From Cheilinus undulatus (lineage: Eukaryota > Chordata > Actinopteri > Labriformes > Labridae), in assembly GCF_018320785.1 (NCBI RefSeq), contig NC_054869.1:43179789-43243788 (forward strand): a stretch of 64,000 bases of DNA. Direction: 5' to 3'. Below the pieces are notes generated by a model. The model searched no databases. It was not told the origin of the DNA and saw only the letters and a program-made list of their open reading frames with translations. Of this stretch, positions 38,001-50,000 are shown piece by piece (the first letter of the stretch is position 1; each line of letters starts with the position of its first letter). Made by a program: the position numbers and the translations under genes.

Positions 38001-41000
38001 CCAGAAATACATGAAGACTGATTTTCAAACCGTCTTGTTTACTGCTGAGTACCGTGCAACCCTGGATGGTCCAGATAAAGGAGTAGTGGATGGTTGGTGA
38101 ATGGCCACCATGTCTCAACAAGGCAGTGACGTCAGCAAGGAGGTGGAGGGGTCATGGGGAGAGAGCTGGTAGGCCCCTTTAGGGTCCCTGAAGTTGTGAA
38201 AATGACCCCGGCAAAGTATATCAAGTTTCTGACTGACCACTTTCTTCCATGGTTAAAAATAGAACAACCGTGCCTTCCAAAATTATCGTCATGCATGACA
38301 ATGCACCATCTCATGCTGTAAAGAATACCTCTGTGTCATTGACAGCTATGGGCATAAAAGGAGAGAAACTCAGGGTGTGGCCCCATCCTCCCCTGACCCT
38401 GAGAACCTTTGGAGCATCCTCAAGCAAAAGATCTATGAGGGTGGGAGGCAGTTCACATCAAAACAGCAGCTCTGGGAGGCTATTCTGACATCTTGCAAAG
38501 AAATTCAAGCAGAAACTCTCCAAAAACTCACAAGTTCAATGGATGCAAGAATAGTGAAGGTGACATTAAAGAAGAGGTCCTATGTTAACACGTAACTTGG
38601 CCTGTTAAGATGCTTTTGATTGAAATAGCTGTTGTTTACAGTAAATCTGACCTCCTAATGCTGCAAATCCAATAAATGACTATTTTCAGTTCTTTAAAAC
38701 CAATAAAATGTTTTGAAACTCTGTTGTCTTAATAGCACTTACGTGCTGATGATGCTGGTGCATTTTTTACCCCTTAAAATTGCATATTTACATCATGAAA
38801 TATCATGACTACATCAACTGAAGACAGCCAATCACTCAGTGTAAAATGTTAGATTATGAATACTAACAAAGCACTAAGTCAACCACTTTTGATACATTTT
38901 CTTAGACACCTTCCTGAAACAAAGTTAAGGGGAAAAACTAAAGAGGATGTTGGTGATTAAGACCCAGAGTCTTTATACCAATAGAAGGCATTTCTCCCAT
39001 AAGTCTCAAAAATGCAATAAAAGTTGAGAAACATATAAATTGTTTGTTACAAATTCAGATGAGGAAACCTGAGTAATTGTCTAACCTGGTAGTTATTTTC
39101 CAATTCAATTGGGTCGCTGTCCACTCGTCCAGATTCTGTGTACTCCTTAAATTTGTTCTCCAGCATCTCAGCTTCTTTGGTGCTCAGAGTCTTCCAGCGG
39201 TTCTTCTTCTTAGGCTTTAATTCCCACACCACATCAGAGCTTTGATGAGAAAAGAGAAACAGGTTTAAAACTAAAGACCTGATTTATTGTTGCATAATTA
39301 CAGTGCCTATAAAAAGTGTTCAACCCCTTGGATGCTTTACCCTTTTATTGATTCCATAAATCAATTAAGGCCAATATAGTTCAGCTTTCTTGACAAAAGG
39401 CAAATAAAAATCTTTAATGTCAAAGTGAAAACAGATTTCTACAAAGTAATCAGATAAAAATCTGTGATTTGAAAAAAAATGACAGCATAAATATTAACCC
39501 CTTTAAAGTGACTGACCTAATTCAACACAGGTCCAGCCAATTTGTGCTAGTAGTCTCACAATTAGTGAAATGTGGATCACCTGAGTGCAGTGCAAGTTTC
39601 TCAAGTAAATCAGGTAAAAAGACACATGTGTCTTGAAGGTCCAGTCAGTGGTCAATCAGTATACCTGGCTACCATTACATCATGAAGACAAAAGAACACT
39701 CTAAGCAACTCAGAGAAAAGGTTATCAAAAGGTAAAAGTCAGGGAATGGATACCAAAAACATTCTGAGGCACTGAACATTATTGTGATTCCAGCCATGGT
39801 CATTGACCACGGTTGATTTATAAAACCAATAAATGGGTAAAACATCCAAGGGGATGAGTACTTTTTATAGGCACTGTAACCAGGACTTTTAAATTTTGTT
39901 TGCATTACTACAAATGTCTGAGAGTTCTATTGGACTGAAGACTGACCTTGTGATCCCAATAAAGGAGACCTCCTGGCTGGTGCTGTTGTTGATCAGAGAG
40001 ATGCCGACGTTCTGGAGTGACAGGATGATTTCCTGCTCAGCCAGCTGAGCCTTCTCGCTCTCACAGAGAAGCTTGTAGATTCGCTGCTCCTCAGTGAACA
40101 ACACAACACGCTGTAGACCTTTGGTTCAACACACAAATTTAATGTTAACCCAAATTAAGGAGCATATCAGGGATTTTTTACAGCTTTTATTCCAAGGTTA
40201 TTTAACTTTACCCTCATAAAAGGAGATCAAGAACAGCTTTCCCTCGTTGTTCATGTCCTGACGCATGTCCTGAAGATGAGACAAAATGTTGTTTAAACAC
40301 AGTCACTGTCTTTCCATTAAGTAAAACACAGGAGTAAATATAGTGCATTTCACATGGGAGCAAATATGCAACAGAATTGAAGCAGAAAATACAACTATAC
40401 TGTCGACCCATTTACAGATTAAACACAATCCATCCATATCTTTTTTCCTACTCTGTTTATGATTTGGTAACAAGAGAATAGAGGTGGGCAATATAGACTA
40501 AAAATCTTGATTTCTTGTGATGATACACAACATACTATTATATCTTAATATTTTTTTCTATAAAGACATAAGAAACGGTTGCCACAATACAATGGGTGTC
40601 TAGGACATTAATATTCATCATAGTTATGCAAAACAAGTACCAGCCTCATCTATATTTCATTAATAACAGAAATTTTCATCAAATAAAATTAAAACAGATG
40701 AAATGGTAATTCCCTGCTTGGGCTTAACACTTTAAATAGATAATCTTGTGGTCAATAAGAATGTGACTGTTACTGGTTTACTTAAAACAATCTTGCCACT
40801 CAGCATTAGGCCTGGCATCCATGCTTTTGTCTAAATAAACATCAGCATATACTGAAACAAACGACAATTAGGGGAGAATAGTATTATCAGGAAGATATCA
40901 CAGACGGCAGATATGAAAAGTTCTGCCTGTATCAACTATAAATATTGTTGATATCAAAATATATTAATAAATCTTAAAAACTCTGTATATTGGAGCAAAG

Positions 41001-44000
41001 ATGGCCTAGTGGTTACGTCTGCCTCATAGTCTTCCAATCAGGCAGTGCAAATTTAAATCATCCTTTGGGCTTCACGACCAGCTCTCTCTCTTGGATTTCC
41101 TACACTATCCACTATCCTCTCCTCTGCAAAATAACATGGAAAAGCCCAAAAAACATAATCTTTGAAAAAAAGAAAAACATTTATATTCCTACAGGAGAAA
41201 CAAAACAATCTTATTCTGTGAAAAGGGTTGTCTGTTCAAGTTTTCTGTATGAACCTTGTGAGAGTATTTTCATGATATATGTATGGAATAAAGCCGGTCA
41301 GTTATTGGAAATTTTGATTAAACTGCAATATGTCCTACTGAAACTCTTTTTTGCATGTTTCTAAAAATACCAGTTTAATACTTTTTTCTTTGCAGCATCA
41401 GACATTATGCTCTACACATCATGCAAACAAATATGCACAACATTATCAGTTTGCAAAAATCCTACTTCCCTTATTTGTATATGTTTTTGTATCAATAATG
41501 GGAATGACTTAAAAATTGTCATTCTCTTCAATACAACATTTCATATTGAAATTGCAAAAGGAGTCAAAATAATTGCAATTAGATATTTTTTCAAAATGCT
41601 TCTCAGCCCTCTCACCATGAAATGTGTTACCACATTTTGTAGCAAGAGGGTTAAGATGATGAGAAGTTAAGGTTTTAATTTAACCTAATAAATGCATAAA
41701 TACAGTACAGTACCTCCTCACTCTTCAGCTTCCCGCTGTAGCCCCCCCACCTCCAGCACAGCTCCCTGGACCCGGTGGGTTCAGTCCAGGTGTAGTGAAC
41801 AGCTTTCCCGGCCTCCAGCTCCTCGTGCTCCGCTTCCTTTTGAGAACTGCACTCATTAAACCCACAGACACAAAAATATTAACTACAAGTCTTATTTTCC
41901 ACTGATTTAAGGCGGCAGGGAGCACATAATGATGGACGGCAGTGTCACAGTAATGCAGAGAAATGATAAACAGAACCCAACCACCAGGAGTCTACAGCTG
42001 ACTGTTCAATCCAAAGTCCCTTTTAGACAGAAAACATACATAGTTTCTATCGACACACAGAAATATAACAGTAACAGTAATATGACAGCATAAGATGGTT
42101 TAAGAAAGTAAAAGACAGCATATGACAATATAAGATGGTTTAAGACAGTATAAGACAGTACGGCGGCCAAACACTGTAGAGTCCCCAATACCTCTCCTGG
42201 AGATATAAGGTGTAAAAATGCATTTACTCTTAGAAGAAGATGAGATAAGCCTCAATGGAGATGAAGATGAAAAATAAGAGCATACTAGTCAACACAAGAG
42301 AACTACTAAAAGAAGCGGCAGGTGCGATTCCTCTTGCAGAATCCCATCCAGTCGGCAGCATTCAAAATTAGTTTTTCTACAAGAAAAGATGCTTTATAAG
42401 AGACAAAAGGAACAGAATAATAGATGAGAACATGAGTTTAGATGTCTAACCTGCTCCTTTTGGGTGACCATGGATACTAATTTAGAAAATATAAAATAAA
42501 AGGAGATATGTGATTTGTTTATGAATGTACAGTATAATTTAGAAGAAAAAGGCTTGAAAAGGCAAATGTCAACTATTTTAAGTCACAGAGTAATGACTCA
42601 GAGTCATAAAATGTGAAATGTTATTTGATGAGGGCAAAACAATATTTATTTCTTGTTGTTCAGAATGAGGAGCAGGTTACACAGACAAACTATACTCAGA
42701 GCTTAAGCAGTCCTTTTCTTTTTATATTTACCTTAACTCTCAATCTGAACATCACTCTGCACTCAGGTGTGCTGTCACAATCAGGTACCTGGGAAATTCC
42801 CCTTCAAATTGTACATACATTAGTTTACACTGACCTGCTGCATTATTTGTTTGTTCTACCCTACTACCTGTTTGTTTATTTTATAGCTAAAACGCCTTTT
42901 TCATCATTATTATTATCAATAAACATCAACAGAAACTAACAAAATAACAAGCTAAACTACTGCTCAGCTAAGGTATCCAGCTGTCAGACAGTAAAAATAC
43001 AGTGGTTAGTAAAGAAAAAGAGCTTAGGTGGTTTCTGTGGTAGTATGGTTGGAAGAAACCTTATAAGCCAGGGATGAACATGTGACCAAGTGACTTTGAC
43101 CTTTGACCCCAAAGTTCTAATCAGTACATTCTTGAGGTAAAGTGAGCATTTGTGCAAAGTTAAAGGACCCACTTTACTAGGGCTGGGTATTTCATGCAGC
43201 CTCATGATCTGTTAGATATCATGATACTGAGGCCCAGATATGATACACCACAGTGAAGTATCACCATACATGTTGATTTGTGATAGTAATCATGTCCTAT
43301 AGCAAGACATGACAGTAGCTTAGTGGAGGATAACAGAGAAGGCATGGTTTTAAAGGTATTATAATCACTAAACCATTAATAAATTCAAATATTAGTATTT
43401 AGCTTTATAAACTTGAAAGAGCCCTCTCTGTTGTTTTTAATAGTTTTCACATATATTTTGATTTCACTTTACTATAAGACCTCTGCATTTGTAAGAATGA
43501 CTTTTTGCTTTAGTTCTGCATAAAAAGGGACGGCTGTTTCTGTGATGAGCCAACGAGTGGGGAAAAACTGTTACTCATACTCCTTAAGCAGCTGTGTGAA
43601 GCCTGTGTTATCAGAGACACTGTTTGGTTCATATTTACAAATAAAGCATAAATTGATGCTTATGACCTCCTGATCCCCTTTGGAAGTTGAGGAAAACTTT
43701 AAAGCCTCATTCAGTGTTGGCTGGGACGACACAGACCAGCCTGTTAAGCCTAGTTGTTGTTACTAACTACTTATTAGCCGGTGGTCTGTGTTGATGAACA
43801 CTGGTGTTTGAGCAGTGTTTTACCTTGTTTATTGTACAACTTGAATGAATCATATCCAATTCCCGACTTTCTGGTGTTTCTGGTGTGTGTTTAAAGAAAC
43901 CCAGACTTATCCAGTATCTTTGCTTTTAGCCTGTTGGAAATAGATAAACACTCTGATCTATGTTATCTTTTTTGTGTATCAACTTGTTATGGTTTGAAGA

Positions 44001-47000
44001 AGGGAGTAAAGCATGCGCTGCCTCATGCAGTTTTATGACTGCTGCCATCTGCTGGCTTTTTGTGATAACTGCACCATGGAGGATGAACAGTTTAGTTTTA
44101 AAACTGCTGCCACAGTATTTATGGCCATATTGATTCAGTAACATCTGTATCTGATAAACGTTTTGGCTGGGTGTATGAGACAGGATTTAAATAACACCTT
44201 TGTTTTAGTTTAAATAAGGATATTGATTTTTTGCATGATTAAGAGAATGGCCAATATGACTGCAATCTGGTACAATCTAGCTGTTTGTCAGCAACAGACG
44301 TTAATTACCCTAACCCTTGGCCTCAAATGTCTAGTCAGTTCATTCCTAATTTATAATGAGTATCTATTCAAAGTTTGACAAAGATACTTCAGAGGATTCT
44401 TGAGATATTGCACCGACAAGAATGGCCCACACGAAAAGCCTCTGGCCTTGGCTATCATCTCAGAGGCATAAAAAAATGATAAAATACAACACAAAAAGGC
44501 TTTTCATTAAATGGAAACGTGGTTTGTTTACAAAAATTAACTAAAAAAATAACATTTTATAGATGTGCCTTTAGGTTTTGTCACAGTGAATATGGCTCAG
44601 TTGCATCTCTTACTATTTTGGAAAGGGCCGATGCAGCAGTAGCACCTCATCCTTCTCTTTCATTCTAACAAGAATCAGGACACCCCTACCCTTAGATGTG
44701 CTTCTCTGCTTTTTCTTATGTGCATACATTATTTGGCCCTTTAAGAAAGAGCGACATAATAAACAACTTAATGCAGCAGGTCAATTTCCCCTCTGTTGTC
44801 CCTTTTTTCCTTCCTGTTGAGTTTTAATTTTATGATTTTTCCTGAGTTCAGAGTGTGTCATAAGAGTTTTTCCCCTTTTTATATTTGTCTACCTTTCCTC
44901 CTCCCCTGAGAAGGAGAGGTCGAGCAGAGAGTCAGGAACCCACACGGTTTCTTCCTTGGCGCTGCATGACCCACAACACACAAATAAACGATGAGCAAAA
45001 ACAATCACTGAAAATCATCATCAACAGAACTGATTAAGGCCGCTGCAACAGGAGTATTTTCATTCCACACGTGCAAAACAGATATCAGTCAAATGCAGAT
45101 TTTAAAGATTTTCCATGAAAAATACATTTTTGTAAAATCAAAATTTCATGTTTGCAGCGTATAAAATATGAAAATATTTCCTTCAGAAAGATAGATCAAA
45201 TATCAATGAGAAACACAGGAGCAAATGAACAGATCACTGATCTTCACATCATAATTTATAACAGGACATTTAGCAGATTAAAAGCACATTTATAGAGAAC
45301 GCTTGTATAAAAAAATGTCTGATATGCTGAAATCAAGCTGTAGATAATGTGTGTTTATCTAACACTGGCACAAAACTACAGGTTGGTACAGGTAAAAAGG
45401 TTTGTTTGAGTCTTTTAACCAGATTGTGTCTTAATTGGTTAATTACCAGAGCTCCCAACCTAATGTGAATTCTACAACACAAAAAAATTTAAACTAAACA
45501 AGACTGTAAGTCTAATTTGTAGTTTAAAAATATGTCATTACAATTACACAAGCTGCATTAATCTAAAAGGTCAAATAAAATGTTGTTTTAAGACATACAA
45601 ATCAAAATAAGACCTGAATTGCTTTCCATCAAAAAGATAGGGCCTAGGGTCTTAAAATTAGATAATACTTTTAAAAAGAGATATTAACCTAATGAAACTT
45701 GTCCAAACAAAGGGGTTTTATTTTATGTTAAATGTACAAATGATAATAAATACTGTCAACAGAACAGAAACATACAACCAAGGTTGCAAAATGAGGCATG
45801 GAGGAACGATGTTTGTGGGAGAGCTGCAGGTGTGTGACATAAACAAATAGAAAAATATATGCTCATTATCACTGACCTATCCTTTCTTCTGACACTATAA
45901 AGGCATTTTTAAGTAGCCAATTGCATCCCATGTAACAACACAATAAACCACCAATTCATTGTTTCATTTCAGCGATGGATCAATTGATCAGTGGATCTAC
46001 CTTATATTCTCAGTTTTGGATTGTGGCTCTTGCAAAAGTAATTTTAAGACAATGTGGCTTCTGGGTAAAATAAGGTTGAGTACCACTTTTCTACTTCCTT
46101 GTCTGTTACTTGGTTGATTTAAAGTTAGTTCGAGACAGCATTTTCAATAAGCCAGCCAACATGAATTAGACTAAAAAGCACCACTCTGCAACCAAATGGC
46201 AGATGTCACCCTCCAATATGTTCTACAGTCTATGGTTGCAGCACACTTTTAGATTAAAATAGGTATTAAAAGTGTGTCTTACACACTGCATTTTATGGTA
46301 ATTAATGTAATTAGATATTTCAGTTTACAAATTTCACAAATACACTTTCTGATATTTGAGTACTTGCCAGGTGAGGTTACTTTAGATTCTTAAATTGGAG
46401 TCTAAAAGTAATGCCTACTTGTTACACTTTTCATGATACAACGAACTAAAGTGACATGTTTAATCTCTGTCAAATCTAATAACTAATTTCTATCCTTTCC
46501 CTCGCTCAGTCTAAGCCTCTTTGTGCATAAAAACATAAACCGCTTACCTCTGGTGGAAGTGGAGAGTCTGGTCTTTGGTGTGGTTAATGATGAGGAAAGG
46601 TGCTGCACCGTCATGGTACTCAGAGAATCGGATAGTGGCTGAGTGCTCTGACAGGTTCACGTCAACAATGATCCCACCCACCTGCAGACAAGAAAAGATA
46701 AAACAGGCACATGCTTTCTTCATCTCAAGCTAAGACCCTGTGGCCCATGATAAAAGTGTAAGAAATTAAATATAGTGCGAGTTTCTGCTCTGGAAGCCAT
46801 CAAGACTGAATAAATGCGAGGCACCGATGGCTTAGTGGTTAAGTCTACATGTCATGTACAGAGACCGTTATCCTCAAAGCAGATGGAAAGAGTTCAAGTC
46901 CAACCTGTGCTCCTTTTCCTCTTGTCATTTCCTACTCTCTCTCTTCCAAGTTTCTGGCTTTACATTACCTATAAAAAGTATTCAACTCCTTGGATGTTTT

Positions 47001-50000
47001 ACCCATTTGTTGATTTTATCAATCAATCATGGTCAATATAATTTGGCTTTTCTGACAAAAAAAACTCTTTCATGTCAAAGTGAAAACTGATTTCTACAAA
47101 CCAATGTCAATTGAATAAAAGCATGTAAGCTGAAATAAGTGATTGCATAAATATTAACACCCTTCAAGTCAATATTTAGTAGATGCAAATTTGGCTGCAA
47201 TCAGGCTTGCACATCTGGACAGTGCAATTTTACTCTGTTCTTCTTTAAAAATAAATCTTCTCCAAGGCCGAAGTTCTTGCAGACTACATAAGATTGTTCT
47301 CCAGGATCTACCTTTACAAACCCTCTAGGGCAGGATGTCGGGAAGCATCCCAACAGCATGATGCTGCCACCACCATGCATCACAGTGGGGATGGTGTGTT
47401 TGTGCTGATGTACAGTGATTGGTGTGCCCCAAACATAATGTCTTGTCTGATGGCCAAAAAGCACCATTTTGGTCTTATCAGATCAAAGAACTTTCTCCCA
47501 CGTGACCATGGAGTCTCCTAAATGCCTTCTGCCGAACTCTAGTTGAAATTTAATGATTTTTCTTCAACACTGGCTTTCTCTTTTCCACTCTCCCATAAAG
47601 CTTTGACTGGTAAAGAACCTGGGCAACAGTTGTACGCAGAGTCTCTTATCTCAGCTGCCGAAGCTTGTAACTCCTTCAGTTGTTTCAACTGTCTTGGTGG
47701 CCTCTCTCATGAGTCTCCTTCTCATGTGTGAGGATGGCCTGAACTAGGCACATTCACATATATGCAATAATCCTTCCATTTTGCAACAGTGGATTTAACT
47801 GAACTCTTGGGGATGTTCAGCGCCTTGGATTTTTTTTGTATGCATCCCCTGACTTATACTTTTCAATGACCTTTCCTCTGAGTTGCTTGGAGTATTCTTT
47901 TGTCTTCATGGTGTAATGGTAGCCAGTAATACTGATAAACCAGTGACTGGACCTTCCAGACACAAGCGTCTTTATATTACAATCACTTGAGACACATTCA
48001 CTGCACTCAGGTGATCTCTATTTCACTAACTGTTAGACTTCTAGCACCAATTGACTAGACCTCTGTTGAGTTAGGTCAGTCACTTTAAAGGGGGTGAATA
48101 TTTATGCAATCACGTATTTTACATTACATATTTTTATTTAACTGACATTTCTTTGTAGAAATCTGTTTTCACTTTGGCATTTTTATAGGGACTGTGTCCA
48201 CTGTCCTATCCAAATATTGGCATTAAAAACTCTACAAAATAAACTTTGAAGAAAAAAAAAAAAAACATGAAAAATAAGTCTTATAAAGAAAACTTTTTTG
48301 TAAACATTTACTCACTGAGTTGTCCAGATGAAGCAGGAGGCAGTTTTCTGGTCGTGTAAAGTCGATCCTTTGAGGAGGCAACAAACATCCATCTACTTTA
48401 ATCTTCAGCAGCTTGGTGTCGTTCTCAGGCCAGAAGGGAATGGCTGACTAAATGAAGGAGCAAACAAATCTTTAAATAACACTTTTCAATTAGAGTTTCA
48501 TCTGAAAATCTCAACACAGTAAATCATTAACTATTAAACAAAACAACTAAATCTTTAAAAGATCAGGGGCTGGTTAGCAACTACAGGTGCGATTTATTGC
48601 TTTAATGTTTTTTGCCTGATGGCAAAGAATTGAGACAGTACTCTAATTAACCACATTTAATGTATTAATTAGGGTAATACCTCTGTCATCGCCTATTCTC
48701 AATCATTTTCCATCCACTAATTCATGAATGGAGTGCGCTGATGTCCCTCTACCACTTCTCATTTGTAGAAGTAAAAGTAAACAAAAAGCCAACAAACCGA
48801 GTGCATGTTCAAGGAAACAGATGAAAACTAAAAATTATTTTTAAATCTCTGACCTGTTCTGGTTGAGCCTCAGTCCAGTTCTCCTGCCCTTCCTCACAGA
48901 TGAAGATGCTGTGCTTTGTTCTGTTGACCAGCATGTAGAACGGCACAAAGCTCACGATGCGGGTCAAACTGAAGGTGCTTGCATCAATCTTCACACCCAC
49001 CTTGGAATAAACAGAGGTCACACAAATTCCCAGATCAAAATAATGTATTTTACCACAGTCACATAAAAGAAAGCTGACGGTGTATCTGAATGTAAAAATC
49101 TTACCAGGTAATCTTTGTAGCGACCTTTACATTTCACATCTCCATGGCTGCCCACAGTGTCCAGAGAGAATTCGTCAGAGAGCTCGCTGTCTGAGATCAT
49201 CAGACGGACCTGAAGGATTAAAAGAATAAGCTTCCAATATAAAAGTAAAAACTCAAATCATCGTCATCACAAAGTTAAGGAAGGCTACATGCCAGAGCAC
49301 GTTCACCATGGTATTTGCAAAGCCCATGAACAAATAAAAATCCTAATGGAGATGTCTGAGTGCTGACTCTTTAGATTTCAAAGTCTTTATGGTTGTGCAC
49401 CTTTACAGATTCAATTGTTGGGGTGTGCTCCTATCTCTGTCTTCTTTTAATTACCTTTAAAACTTCTTACCTTGTTGTTTTTCAGGAAATATCGGGGTTT
49501 GAAGGAGAAGAGCAGAGGCATGTCGTAGTCCAGCGGATGTTTCCGGTGAATATCATCTGCCTTGTATTGCAGCAGCCTGCCCGTCTTGTTCACCATCCAG
49601 TATGGTGAGTGGATAGCAATCACCGTTTGTCCCAAGTCATATTTAACATGCACCGCTATGTCCAACTCTGCCCTCTTCCTGTCCTCCCCTTCACCATCAT
49701 CTTCATCATTCTCTCGTAGAGACTGGAAAACTATGAAGGTGATCTCTTCCTGGTCACTGTGGAGCCTGAACGAGAAGATGATTGTTTATTCTGGTGAGGA
49801 AATTTACAGCAGAATTTTCTGTCTGTGAATACATGTATTTAGGAGAAGCCATATCCACCAGTAAAAACAGAAGTTAAGCACTCAAGTAAAAAAAAAAAAA
49901 TGCTTTAGTCAAAAGTATTAAATAAAAAGCAAAAAATATGAGACAAATGTTCAAGGTTCAAGCTGCTGATTAAAAAGTCAAAGCTCTGAAATAAAATATT

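Noticed and set aside
41407..41670. 87-codon plus-strand frame in a vps13a intron
   Set aside because: Hydrophobic AT-rich translation with no motif; just intronic DNA downstream of a SINE.
43179..43330. Possible eroded MITE starting AGGGCTGGGTATTTCATGC
   Set aside because: Only one end is suggestive and no inverted partner or target duplication is visible.
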